A stretch of 64,000 bases of DNA from Atopsyche davidsoni (GCA_022113835.1 JAILWY010000023.1:11592001-11656000); one strand, 5' to 3'; positions 16,303 through 29,616 are shown, counted from the stretch's first letter. The notes: generated by a model from the letters alone, not told the origin. Numbers and translations: made by a program.

Positions 16303-16360
16303 CACTCTATAGAGTGAAGCTGTTAAATAACATCACTGCTATAGCAGAGATGTTATTTAA
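16303..16360. repeat. Two adjacent palindromes sharing a CTATAG core
   Basis: A perfect 14-base palindrome (CACTCTATAGAGTG, 16303-16316) is followed six bases later by a 38-base palindrome at 16323-16360. The second is self-complementary except for one A-A pair (positions 35 and 48 of the line starting 16321) and is centred on CTGCTATAGCAG. It could fold as a hairpin or cruciform. No function can be assigned. Confidence 0.85.
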
Positions 16361-19300
16361 GATATTCTTCAACGTTTAACATTAAGGTATATCCGATTTT
16401 TTTGTCCCGATTACACATATGCATATCACATGCTTAGTTGATACATAACTTGAATGACGTCAAGTCAATATATAATAATCCATGTATGTTAAGACTAAAG
16501 AATTCACCTAGATATAAATTTAAAAAGTTAACAAATTAGGAGACCTATTCCTATAATTTATAAGTAAATAGTCATAAAATATTTCATAAAAAGAAACTGT
16601 GTAAACCCATCGTGAGTTCTGTGAAAAGAAAGTACATAAGTAGATTTATAAGGACTTACTATAAGATGCTGTAGCTCTGTGCTCAAAACCAGGGAATTAT
16701 AGAGAGACTTCTCGTAGTATTTCAATCTCTTTTCTGGTTTTCTCGTTTTTTGACATGAGCGGTAGTATTATATGGTAAACGCGGTACCGGTCCGATTTTT
16801 TTCTAGAAAATACTAGTTTTTCCATTTTGATTCTAATACATGACTGACAATGCAGGCCTGATTTAAGTGATTGGAAAAATACTTACCGCGTCGGTTCACA
16901 CTGACGTGACACGCCAAGATCGTGTGTCGTGATAGTCGTGTTATATCATGCATATTAGAGTGGGTCTGGCCCTTCCACTTTTAAGTACTCATATCACGAC
17001 GAGGCTTCTTGGTTGATCTGTAAAGTATTTTTTTTATTGAATATTCTTTAAATCACAATAAAAACTATAAGTTATTTGAAATAGCTACAGACGACTTTTT
17101 GCACGTGAGCTAATAGTTATCGTTCTTAATTCAGCAATATTATTTTTAGTATGGCCACCAAAGGAAAATGATAACGAAGACGGGCTGCTATAGGTGTGAA
17201 GTATAAAGCTCGTGGGTTAACCTGTCGTAAACACGAGCTCACGGCGCACCACTAGGCGTGCTCCTCGCCGCTTATCGCTTGTATCGTTCACATTATCATG
17301 TAAACAACCCATAAACTTGTTTTGAAAATTATGTTTATATTTTCCCGAAAAGTCCTTTTTTTACAATTTACCCACCTCCCCTGGACCTGGGGTTAACCCC
17401 TTATTCTCAAGGACGGCGGGCTTGTATTAAATTTATCACACACTATGAAATATCCCTATTCATAAAAAAACGTCCCTGAAATTGATTTATTTATGTGTTA
17501 TTTTAATTTTTGTCAATTGACTGGCTTCGAAAAAAAACATGACATTCAGGTAGCGCTTGTAAATCTGATATTCGTTTTGATTTAAACATATCTACTAGCG
17601 ATTAGTAGAAATAACGTCAATGTACATTTTCGTTGCTGCCATCGAGAAGATTGCAGTATTGGTATCAATTTTTTTTTTACATTTCTGTTCCGTTTAAATA
17701 TTACGATTCTTTGTAAACAAATAAACGACCGTTAAATATTTTCATTAATTCCTATTTCGTTTTAGTAGCTATTGAGCTTCACGTATGCACTACGAAGAAG
17801 GTATATTTTATATATAACGATAGAAACATCTAACTAATTCATGCAAATTTTATTAATTTAACATTGAACACATGCGGTATGCTCCCACACATGCGCTGGT
17901 TTGTATCGATATCCGGTTTTCGCGATACACTCTCAATGTATCGTATTTAACACCATTTGCATCATATAAGTTACAATTATTATATTTAGTACATTAAAAA
18001 TTCATCCACCAATTTCAAAGATCGCGTTATTAAAATGAATTTGAGAATATTCATATAATATATAGTACATATAGTAGTATATTATATTTGTGATACAAAT
18101 ATACCGTTGAACTTTAAATATATTTTGTTTGGAAAAATCAAAAGATAATCTGTTGTATTAATTTAATATTATCAAAGTTTTGATTGGATTTTTTTCTCCT
18201 ACGTTTTCTACCGATCTACCAGCTGTCGAGCTTGCAAATAACTTGAAACTGAAGGAACAGCATTTAGAATGTATGGCGCTGTGGACTCTAGGGGCGTGTT
18301 TGACTTGCGGTGAGGTACTTTACGGGACGTATTGTGGGGGGCTGAAACTGGAGTCAAGCGAAGCGCGTCTACTCTAAATTAGTAATGTAGATCATATTTC
18401 ATGCATTATGAATGCGAATATATCAAGATAAGCTAAATCTACCAACTTTGCATCAGCAGCCGCCATGTCCTTCCGTATAGCTAAGTAATAAAGTTGGCGC
18501 GGCGGTTGGGACCATCGACTCCTCACCGGGAAGTCTGATGTTGTAATAACTCCATTGAAAGAAACACTTGTGCTAAATCACGAATATTTGCAATTATCGT
18601 GTATGGACATGACAAAGAAATATTTTTTTTTTATGTTAACATGATCTGTTGCAGATAGTGTATATTTTATTTCGTATTTCATTAGAAATATATACATACT
18701 ATAAACTTTAATTCATAAACATACTATATGGATTACTAGTTTACTCAGTATACCGTGTGACCCGTTTGAAATCTAATTATCAACAGCACAATATTGCAAT
18801 CAGGACAATGCACACATTCTGCATGGAAAGCTCGATATAAACTTCAATTTACTGGCGCTGTGCGTTTTCAAAGCTTATCTCGCCTGGCAGGTCTGTTACT
18901 AACAAGGGGGTTGTTATCTTCATCCTTTACAAACTGGCGACCCCTATATGACTGAAATCTACTGGCAGCTATAAATTACAAGGATATCGTGTTTTTCCTC
19001 TCTCGGAAGATATTTCATGATATCATTGGTTAAATCAAGCATATAGTAATGCAAGAAATTCTGTTTTGTGCGCTTTTGAAAATCCGAAGACAATATTTAT
19101 TGTAAATTAAGTTCATACTAAAATATATTTTATCCGACTTAGTTATTTCAATAACAGCTATTGCCTTCATATTTTTGCTTCACGTTGTTTTTCATCATTG
19201 AATTTTCGTCTTTAACTTACTTTGACATGAACCAGAAACTATTCATGAATAATCCTTAGCCCTTTTTAATCCTATAGCTTGCACTTACGGTTATTTTTTT

Positions 19301-20499
19301 CTATTTTCCCCTCACGATGTGTCTAATTAGATCAGAGTTCATTTTTTAAAATTCAAACCATATAGTGTGATATTTAAGTGAGTTTTATTTTAATTTATTC
19401 TATAAACACAGAAGTTACCCAAAATAATAAAATTTATTCCACAATGTATAATGGCATTAAATTTAAATAACTTACCATTTATTGTTTTGTAAGTTAGAAC
19501 CCCACAAACCATTCGCCGACACAAAGCTTTCCAGTCCTATGAAAATTCAACAGGCTCAAAGGTAAAACAGTGGGCAGGCCAATATTAACGTATAATCCTC
19601 TGTAATTTTGTATGCTATCTATATAAATTGGTCAGAAATCAACGTAAATAAATACGGGAAAGAATTGAACAAATAAATTAACAGCGCCCTTGCTGTTGGT
19701 TTAACAAAAAGTTCTGTCAACATTTATTTTCCGACTTTGATAATTTATTGTTTTTTTATATTATTTGCTATAAAACCGTATTAAGTACCATACAAATATC
19801 ATAAATATTTTATGTTGGCATAAAACTCAGTGCGGTATACCCAGAGTTGTCATGTATGGAATAAACAAGTGTTTGCACAAGGAAAGTGTTGAAACAAGTT
19901 TAATCACTAGCACGTAAATTTAAAATACGTCAGTTTATCAGACAGAAAATTATTTAACTCTAAACATTTTGAAATATTAATCAAATCGGCAAAGGGCCTG
20001 TACTTGTCTTGAATAATGATTAATTAGAAGACTAATTCAATATCCAATTTTCATTTCAAATGGGTAATAATTTTACTGAAACAGTGAAAATCTGATTTTA
20101 TTTTTTAGTAACAGTTTTAATAACTGAAAAACACAACTGGATTGACGTAATTCTGAATGAAACGGTTTAGCGATTCTATATTTTATATCACACTAATTGC
20201 GTCATGTCGCTAAAGCGCTCTCGCCAAAGAAGGTGTCGCAACTGACGAACGTTTTTTTTTATCAAGGTGATTTATTTTACTTTTAATACAATTTATAGTA
20301 TCACTATTATCATTATACATTTAAAACGCAAGTTGTGATGAATGGTTTGAATTGAATCCTTTAAAAAAAAAACCTAATTTACAATACGCCATACCTCTAC
20401 ATATATAAAGCATTACTTTGAAACGGTTGTATAACTACGCTCCTAATGAACTTAAAATTCTTATGACTAGTGATGGGTATATTTGAATTATTCATATAC

Positions 20500-20538
20500 A
20501 ATTATTTTCATAACTAATATAGTTGTATGAAAATAATT
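20500..20538. repeat. 13-base inverted repeat
   Basis: AATTATTTTCATA at 20500-20512 is the exact reverse complement of 20526-20538, with a 13-base loop. It lies in AT-rich intronic DNA. It may be a remnant of a small foldback element or chance. Confidence 0.7.
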
Positions 20539-21898
20539 AATTCGTAGTGTACTAAAGGGAGGTGAGAGTGTATGTATTAATTTATTTTAACGTGTAAAAA
20601 CGATATCATTGTAACTGTAAAAAAATATCGGATTCAATCGTTGACTTAAAGAAAGTTGCTATGAAATATTTGAATCTGAATTAAAATGTTGAATCGATCG
20701 ATAACTAAACGTCGTGTTTCCGATAATTACTGCAATGGCTGTACACAACTGCAGTATACTGCAGAACTGTTTCTATACTCGGATGTGCACAATAGCATAC
20801 TTAGTTTACATAAGTTATGAGTTGACTTAATAATATGTGCGCCGGTAAGGAAAGCTGCGTTGCACTCTTGAGTGGCCGTACCGTCGGTGCGGCCAGTACT
20901 CGTGTAGTTGTGACTGCATTCAGCCCACATGCCCCGCGATCTGCATTGCACCCCTTTGTTCTAAATGTCAAGGGGAAATATTCTTTTTTCTGATGTAACT
21001 GTTGTCGTGTCTTTGAATCGTGTATAATAATGCTAAAAACGCTGTAAATCCGTGCCAGGAGCTTGCAAAGCTTTATTACTGACACGAAAATAACCTCAAT
21101 TATTGGGGAGGGCGTAATTCAATTTTACAAAATGTAATTTTAATGCCTGAATTACATAAGGTCATTTCCAGTTTGTTAAATTTAGATTTAACTTCTTGTA
21201 ATGCTATTTGAAATCTCATCTAGCACTCGAGAAAGTCTGTTTTGAACGCCAAATAAACATCCCGAGGACATTAAATGAGATCAAGGAAAATATTTTATTC
21301 CTTAGTAAATACTGAGGAATATTTATATTTTAAACTCTGCATATTTGATAAGGCAGTTAAACCAGGTCCAAACACGAACAAATTGCCGTACCGTATTGCA
21401 TCTGCTAGTATGATATGAGTTCCTTTCTACTTACATTTGGCAATTCGTCCACATATACATACTGTCACGGACATATCACATACTGTTGTTTACTCATCAA
21501 TATACAGAATTTTGATCATATCTAGATGAAACCTTGGTGGTCTTTTAATTATTTTGTTTTTATATAAACTCATAAATATATATAATTTGAATATCCGATA
21601 ACGTGAAAAACTCATTTTCCATTTAGCAGTACTTTCTTTTATAGAAAACGAAAACGTAGACGCTGCGCCAAAACCGAATCAAGTATCTATATCGGATTCC
21701 CAAATAATGAAGCACTTTTTTGATATATTTTATTTTGTTTATTTAGGATTTATTTCATTTATATTCTCAACAGACTTTATACAAATTTGTATTTGTATGA
21801 TTATGCTACGGCAATCGCAAGTTCTAAAGGATAAATTTCGGTGGATTTGGTGTGCTTTTTTTCTGTCCAGCGTGTCTTATGTCGCATTTCTTTTGCAG

Positions 21899-24800
21899 GA
21901 GCAAGCCCACTCGGCGGCGTTGGCTGCTGCAGCCCCGGAAGATGCCGAGGACCTGTCGCCCCTGCCGCAGCCCGCGGCCCAGCCTCCCAGGCGTCGTGGC
22001 GGCATCAGCGCCGAGCCCGTCAGCGAGGAAGATGCCGCCAGCTACGTCAAGAAGGTACCACACTTCTTCTAAATCAAATCTTTCCTTGAAAATATCATAA
22101 GTATGCAATTCAACCCACTGTCGATCGGACCGTCACACTGATCTCGTTAATCTCCACTTGAAATGTTTTTATTCTTCAGGTACCTCTTCTCAGAGGAAGT
22201 TGTTGAATGTCTCACAGAACATATTTTTACCCTGGGCCAGTCTTATTAGTTTTGGCTTTCAGCCATTGTCGCTCATTCCGTATCCGTGTTAATTTTCTTC
22301 TTCCAATGCCTCTTTTCAATCAGCTATAGATGAAATATTCTAACTACAGCAAATTTGCGAAAGTATGTAATGAAGTCATTGTCTTTGACCCTTCTTATTT
22401 TTATATAGTTTAAAGGAGTAAACCTCGACCACTTACTCTTCGAAGAGGTCCAGCGAGGGCAAATACTTGATTTGCTTTTCGCCTGATAGAACCCGAGTGA
22501 CTGAGGGGTTTCTCATATTACCTTAAGTCCATGAATTGATTCCTCGGCAAATGAGAATTAAATTACATTTTTATTTAGATTGTATCTCAAAATACACCTG
22601 GAATTAATTCATTTCTCGGTCCTTTTCGATCCCCCTGACTGAAACCGCCGCGGAGCATTGTTGTTGTGGGAGATAGATTTATAATTAGCTGATATTGCCT
22701 TGTTTCGGTTCTTGTACTTGTCCGTGTTGTTTCCCCTAAAGAAAACAAGACGGACTACCCCCACAAATAAATTCAAGAGAAACAACGCCCATGAAAATGT
22801 ATACATATTTCCATTTTTATTATATTTTAACATTAATGTCACCATTGCTTGCCAGTATTATTTTTACTTGGTTAAGAATTCCCTCTTATATTTCTATTTC
22901 AGCATTAATTATTCTCGTCGATTTTTCGTTCAATTATCAATCATATTTGTTCTTCCTTTATTTATTTAATTTGTCTTTCGAGTAGGCACTCTGCACTGTC
23001 ATAGTTACGAAGCCAGGATATTTTCTTTGCAGATACAATATTATTTCAGCAATTCTCAAAGATACATTAAACATTGACTTATCAACATACGATGTTAACT
23101 TATCACTCATCCTTATGTTATTTTTTAGGCTCGATGCTCCGCGTTTCTGCGGGTAATGTAAATTCCTTTCGATTCCTACTCGAATATTTATATTGCAGAA
23201 TCCTTTATAGCCATAAAGATGATTTATACGTGTCTTGTGCAGATGTATAAAAATATTTTCGCATTATTTTGTAAAATATTTTTAAAAAATTGCGGCTGTA
23301 GTATATTCAAAGTGTATATATTCTATTAACGGGTTCCACGATAAAATTATTTGTATGTTAGTTTTTTCAAATATTTTTATACATTTAACTACCGGTCAAA
23401 GCTGGATGAGCCTTGGTGGAGAATTACTTGCGCCGACAAGTTTTTCAACACACTGAACCCAGCAAATCCGTTAATCTAACATCAACGTGACAACCCCTGG
23501 CTTTTACAAACACGTGGACCATAGCAAAAGGGCGAATTTCTAGTTTCGAGCGCCAAAAAACTTGAACAAATTGTTAAAGCTAAGGAATACCCCACAGAAA
23601 TCTTTCAGTCAACCTTTTGTGACCTGCTACTTTTGCTTCAACTTCCATTGTGAAAAAACCTAGCTAAATGGACTATTAGAATGCGCAGAGACGCCTTCAT
23701 CTATCAGTGAGTCGACAATGGCCGACAGCAAAATCAAAATATATATACAATTTTTGTTTTGTAAAAATATAAGTCGCATTGGTATGATAGCGTGATTTCT
23801 CCCTTTAAATCGGATTATTTTCTTAAATAAAAAAAACTTGTAATAATAAATAATAATGTAATCTTTTTTTAATATTAAATCTTAAAGAAAACCCGTGATT
23901 TCACACGAAAACTCAACAAATATTAAACTACATTGAATTAAGATGCCTTTATAAAAACATTGTTTATAAATTCGCATAATAATATGTTTTAATATAATTT
24001 TTACCTAGTTGCGGACTATAAATCAGGAATTGATTTTGCAACAGATATCATACCCTTATTCTATCTTTGAAGTTGGCCTAAATATTCAACGAAAGATATA
24101 CTTTTATATGTTTTTCAACTTTCCAAATTCCCTTTTTTCTTCATGAAAAGAATTTTGCAGCTCTCAGATTATTGGGTGGAAGTTTTTTCGCCTCAACCCC
24201 CTTCCCTCTTCAAAGCGCTTCAGAATTCCCGACCGCTAGTTGCCGATAAGTGGAGCGACCTCCTCCAGCGCCGGGAGCACGGGGACGTGTTTTAGTTGAT
24301 TTTTGTGCAATGCCTCTGTCGATCAGCAGACATTTTTTCTTTTAAATTTCATCTTCTCGGTCGCCAGGTTGTCGACTTTCCACTTTACACGGAAGCTTGA
24401 TAAAAAGTACAACTTTTGTTAGTGACATTTTGTACTTTAATTATTTATAAGTATATGATATATTAACGTTTAAATCGCGAGAGAAAAAGTTAGTCAGCCA
24501 GTCGTTTTGTCAATTTCCACCAAAACTTTGTAAAGCAAAATCACCAATGGGAAGTTTCGATACTGTCTCTTCTCTCTTCAGAAAAGCATCACCATTAAAA
24601 TCACTTCTTTCAATGTCAAGAATACTGACAGACACAAATAAGAGCTTTGTAAGCAGTATCAACTCGTTATATAAAAAAATATATTTTTTTTTTGTCTCTT
24701 AAGGCTACATGTTGAAAAATCACCAAAATGAATTCTATGAGAATTCCGTTACAATTTTTTTTTTAATTATAGAAGTGCGGTTCTTTAAATATCTTTTTTT

Positions 24801-27800
24801 AAATGTCGATGGAATTTTACAAAATATATAAAATATCTGATCTCTCGAAAATAATAACTAGTGGTTTTTAAAGCGACTGTCAAGAAAGGCACGGCAGTAC
24901 AGCGCAGGCTTATCAGCCCCGGGGCGGGCGAGGGCTCGGCTCACCGCCCCAAGCACGCCTCGGAGATGCTTTGACATTTTGCGGCCAGGTGGGAATCGTA
25001 AGACCATTAGCTCCTCGTAGGCCTGCGGGATTGACTGAGGGCCGAATGAAGCTTAACCAACGACCCCGAACACTGAAAGGTTAATTTAGATATCAAGGCA
25101 ATGCATACGTAATAAACGTATCGATTTTTAATGACTTTCGGTGTAATGACTGCTTTTAGTGTTTCTCTGCGTTCTGTTGAAAGCGCCAGGCCTCATTTCC
25201 TGATAACATGTTTTTTTAATAATCGTACGATTTTTATTAATCGAGTAAAACTCTATACGGAAACCGTGACCTTTGCGTTTTAACATTCTTTCTTCAAAGG
25301 TTGGCAAAGTGACATTTTCTTATTACACCCTAACAATACACTTTGGTATAAAAAATAAATTAGTTTTTTCCCGTATAATAATTGGTTTTTACAGCATATA
25401 GGAATGTTATTTTTTATGCATTGAAAACTCCTTACAAAGCCGAGCTTGCTGATGAAAATGTTGACCTCTTATTTATATATATTAACTAAATAAAACGAGA
25501 AAAAATAATCTTATTAACAAGGAAGTCGACAAGCATATTAATTTTAATGTGAACTTCTCGTGTAAGTTCAATGTAATTTACAGATCCGAGGTCCAAATTC
25601 TATAAAACTAAAATATAAGTCTATATATCAATGCTTGTTTCGGTAAAATATGTAAACCCTGATAATATGAAATATGCAATGTTCCTTTCCAGGTTGTCCC
25701 TAAGGACTACAAGACCATGGCGGCCCTCTCGGCGGCCATCGCCAAGAACGTGCTGTTCTCCCATCTGGACGAGAACGAGCGCTCCGACATCTTCGATGCC
25801 ATGTTCCCCGTCAACTGCTTGCCCGGGGAGCCCATCATCCAGCAGGGCGACGAGGGAGACAACTTCTACGTCATCGACTCGGGAGAAGTAGAGGTAACAA
25901 TACTTGTCACGATGGCTAATGGTGATTGAAATTTATATTATTGATCACAGAGCAGTGTAGCCCCCTCAGGTTTGAAGCAACCGACATTTTCATGAAATTG
26001 AATATTTCATATTTTATAAATTAAAATATATTCAATATGTTTGACATAAAGTATTTAGTGGAATTCCATTTTGATATTTTTATTCAAATGAAAGAAATAT
26101 TTTTGTGATTTTCCACAATTTTATTTTTATTTTTGGGACTAGTTTCGCACAACCTTTTTTGTTGGCATTTTCAAACAGTGTAGAAAATGCCAACACAAAA
26201 GGTTGTGCTACCACGGACATAAATTTGAATCTAAAAATTTGAATAAAAGTATTAATTAACATGTCAATAGAAAATAAATTTACCTATCCTATACATTATG
26301 AATTTTACAGTAAATCATTTTATAAACGTTTGAGTTATGGCTTGTTGGATTTTTTAAAAGAGGTTTAGCTTGTTTTCTTTTGATTTAATCATAATATAGT
26401 TTGTATCAAAAGTGTTAAGTACCTAGTATTTTTTTTATTTATCTAGTTAATATTTCAGAAGATAACAAAAGTTTCACATCGCTACGTAGTCATGGGCACT
26501 GATTTATCGGGTAAATACTTGTGCTTGTGCGTTACTTGCAATTAATCTTTTAGAATGTGATAACAAAGAAAAATTGATTGAGGGTTATAAAAAACCCCAA
26601 TTAGTCTGCGGTGGTGTTGACACAGGAGACAAACTTGATGACGTGCAGCCAGGAGGGTCACCGGGGCTAGAGGTCATAAATCTCAAATTACGCGAAACAT
26701 CCCTTCGGAACGTTGTACTCGTGGACTTCACCATTACGTATTTTCAGGACAAGTCAACATCGCCAATATTATTTTTGGCCGGAGAATGTTAGAAAGCTGA
26801 GGCTCTTTGTCTTGGCGGCGCTCGTTTGTGCCGTGCACTCCGGCCGGCCGGCAAATAAAATAATCGCCAAGAGTAGAGCTATTTATAAATTCTCAAGAGA
26901 TTCGGAATGCAGTTCAATAAGTCACTGAATTCCAATTTATCGTAAGGGCTCAAGTTGATCGTGTTTTGTGTTCATTAATATGTTTTTATTGACTATATTT
27001 TTCAATTAAATGCATTCCTTAAAACGTTATGCCATGTAGTAATATAAAGCAAGGTTAGATTGTATTTGTATATACTTCTAATTGTCGGCATGAAACGTTA
27101 ATTATTGGAAAGTCTGTGCCTCTCAGAGGAGGTCGGCGATTATTTCACTGAGCATATACTCGTGCTGAGCCAGTGTTCATGGTTTTATAAGTCCCCGGTC
27201 ATTCTACACCGCAGTTTTATATTCGAAGGAAAAGTCTGCGTATTGCTGCTGCCCAATAGTTCGTTTATATAATCCTTTCATTGCAAAGCTCTGGCGTTTA
27301 GATCTGTTACTTCTTCTGCAGCCAGCTACAGAAACAATATCAGGAGCTACTAATTGCACTTTCATGCAAAAATACATGTTATAGCCTGTCGGTTTAGTGG
27401 TTTAGTACTAGTGTGAATGAGCATTAAACCCTCCCCCGTTTATTAATATTCCGAGTACAAATTCATACTTTATAATAATTGAATATATCGGCGTGCTAAA
27501 ATTTTAATATCGCAACAATCATATTAGTAACTGGTCGATTGGTGGTGAAATATTATATACTCGTACATCAGGTAACTTGCTCCATGCGAAGCCAGCTCGT
27601 TCCTCTTGGCTCCCGATCACTCCCGCCGCCGCGGGGACGCCCATTAAGCCAGTTTCTTTTTCATCGATTAGGGCGGGTCACCGGGTCCTTTGTTGGCCAT
27701 TATCGGGGATGGCGGGGGCGGCCTCGGAGCTTTGCAACCTTTATTTACCGACACGTCCGCGGGGACTGAATAAATATCACGTCGCAGAGCGGAGAACCTC

Positions 27801-29616
27801 GGCTCCAGGGCGCGACGTAAATTGCAAGCGGAGCAGACGGAGACACTTCTCTGCGGGCTAATTTGGAAAGAAGCCCCGGACAATTATAATTGTGTTATTT
27901 CGTGAAGTACTTGTCCACTTGTTGGATTCTATTGCGAGTGAGGCTTCTTTATTTTGTTTTTAAAGTTAATGAAGTTTTGATTATTTTAGGATAGTTAAGA
28001 ATATTTCAATTAAATTCAGATTTATCTACGTACAATGACTGCTCGTGACTATAATATAAAAATAACACTGAGTTACGTGGCGTAGAATTTTGAGTATGCA
28101 GATTTTTGCATAAAAAAAAAACATAACGAAAGCTTCTTATTTTATATATCAAACAGAAAAATAATTTTCTCTGGTTTTTGTACTTCGTATTTTTTTAAAC
28201 GACTATTTTTTCTTTATTTGTTTATAATGAATTTTACAAAAGAATATGCACGGAATTCAATGAAATTTTAATTATTTCTTTCTCAGCCCGAGCTGACCCT
28301 CGCCGTAATAATATACACCCTAAATAACGGTTTCCCATTTCTCTAATCAGTTATTCATTTTACTGACTTTCTATTACTTAAAGATCAATTGAAACAATTT
28401 GGCGGTCCAAAGTATGATTTTATCATGTTGTTACCCTTTTATTAAATTCTTCGAAATTTCCCTGTCGGCCGGATGATTTTTCCCTCGTTGGCATCCGGGC
28501 TTTGATAATTTTGAATACTAATGCGCGATGCGATACCGCGCCGAGCACCACCGGAGGACTCTGAACTCCATTTTGACTGCTTGAATATTCATGTCGGGGG
28601 ATATTTACAGCGCAGGAGTGCGCGGATGCCGTTTCAAACGTCCCGCTCCGAGTTATCTGCCGAGGAAATTTAGTAGCAACGAGAATATATTTTTTTGCCC
28701 TCAACTTGTCCTAATTCGATTTAATAAATTTCGCACTGAATAATGTTCGGTCGGGCCTCACTCGCAAGCTCGACGTGAAGTCGGTCACTAATTTCGTCCC
28801 TCTGTCCAGGTGTTCGTGAACAGCGAGATGGTGACGACGATCGGCGACGGCGGCAGCTTCGGGGAGCTGGCGCTGATCTACGGCACTCCTCGCGCAGCCA
28901 CCGTGCGCGCGCGCGCCCGCTCCAAGCTCTGGGGGCTGGACCGCGACTCCTACCGCCGCATCCTCATGGGCTCCACCATCCGCAAGCGCAAGATGTACGA
29001 CGAGTTCCTCTCCAGGGTCTCCATCCTAGGCGAGTCGCTCATCACCTCCTCCGAATCCGAATATCCAAGTTCCTCCTTCCTTCGATACCAGCTCCCCGAT
29101 CAGTGTGAATGTACTATAGCTATAGCGAACGCATTTATTCCCTAATTGCAGAGAGCCTCGAGAAATGGGAGCGCTTGACCGTCGCCGATGCGCTCGAACC
29201 GGTTTCGTTCGAAGACAACGAGACCATCGTCAGACAGGGAGAGCCGGGAGACGACTTCTACATCATCCTGGAGGGTTGCGCCCTGGTGCTGCAGCAGCGC
29301 GCCGAGGGAGCGGGCCCGCGCGAGGAGCTGGAGGTGGGGCGGCTGGGCGCCAGCGACTACTTCGGGGAGATCGCGCTGCTGCTGGACCGGCCCCGAGCCG
29401 CCACCGTCCGCGCCGTGGGGCCTCTCAAGTGTGTCAAGCTGGACCGCGCCAGGTACTCGCCGCTCTCGCTCCGGCCGTCGCGTCGTTTCCTTCTCTGCGA
29501 TAACTCAGTAACCGTTGCGTTTCGTTTCCAGATTCGAGAGGGTCCTGGGACCGTGCGCCGATATCCTCAAGAGAAATATCACGCAGTACAACAGTTTTGT
29601 GTCGTTATCGGTGTAA
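21899..29616 (+). CDS. Pka-R1: cAMP-dependent protein kinase type I regulatory subunit, 5' partial
   Basis: Binds and inhibits the PKA catalytic subunit in the cytoplasm and releases it on cAMP binding. Coding exons are 21899-22054, 25693-25893, 28810-29029, 29152-29452 and 29532-29616, together 321 codons including the stop. The visible part starts just after the docking domain. It carries the inhibitory pseudosubstrate RRRGGIS in the first exon and two cyclic-nucleotide-binding domains. Their phosphate-binding cassettes are [16 protein letters not shown] (third exon) and [16 protein letters not shown] (fourth). The C terminus ends in the family tail NSFVSLSV. All junctions keep frame, but the 29030-29151 intron uses a GC donor. 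The N-terminal exon must lie left of the window or was missed. Coding exons are strongly GC-rich against AT-rich introns. Identity is near certain from conservation along the whole length. Confidence 0.96.
22055..25692 (+). other. Pka-R1 intron, 3.6 kb
   Basis: Bounded by AAG|GTACCA and TTTCCAG|GTTGTC, phase 0. No exon was seen inside. It contains an old-looking repeat copy near 22183-22275 and a GC-rich island at about 24890-25060 inside AT-rich sequence. Open frames here have no family features. Confidence 0.8.
25894..28809 (+). other. Pka-R1 intron, 2.9 kb
   Basis: Bounded by GAG|GTAACA and CTGTCCAG|GTGTTC, phase 0. It holds the foldback element at 26057-26250, a diverged repeat near 27119-27210, and GC-rich islands at about 27580-27870 and 28540-28680. 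No supported exon. Confidence 0.8.
26057..26250. mobile_element. Foldback MITE-like element
   Basis: The inner arms 26147-26172 and 26183-26208 are inverted copies matching at 24 of 26 bases, around a 10-base loop. Outer flanks also pair weakly (TTTTATTCAAAT near 26080 against ATTTGAATAAAA near 26240). A related sequence occurs near 44151-44275. There is no coding capacity, so it would be a non-autonomous dispersed element. The exact ends and any target duplication are not established. Confidence 0.6.
29030..29151 (+). other. Non-canonical GC-AG intron of Pka-R1
   Basis: The exon end ATCCTAG is followed by GCGAGT, and the acceptor is TTGCAG at 29146-29151. Splicing here joins SIL to ESLEKWERL, which matches the invariant family sequence. 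The nearest GT (29017) would delete conserved residues VSIL. The donor otherwise fits the GC-AG class consensus AG|GCAAGT closely. Confidence 0.85.

Larger units (their letters stand above)
1..21898 (+). other. Gene-free DNA, probably 5' intron(s) of Pka-R1
   Basis: No exon of a recognisable protein was found on either strand. Open frames here are short, low-complexity and lack family motifs. The first supported Pka-R1 coding exon begins at its end with an acceptor, so at least the right-hand part must be intron of that gene. The N-terminal dimerization/docking exon was looked for and not seen. The sequence is mostly AT-rich with several richer islands (about 480-660, 2040-2150, 4440-4570, 6600-6660, 13820-13880) whose function is unknown; they could be regulatory or 5' untranslated exons. 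It also holds the TA microsatellite and the palindromes listed separately. Confidence 0.55.

Noticed and set aside
27577..27861. Overlapping open frames in a GC-rich island
   Set aside because: Open in several frames at once because stop codons are rare in GC-rich DNA; no splice sites or conserved residues support an exon.
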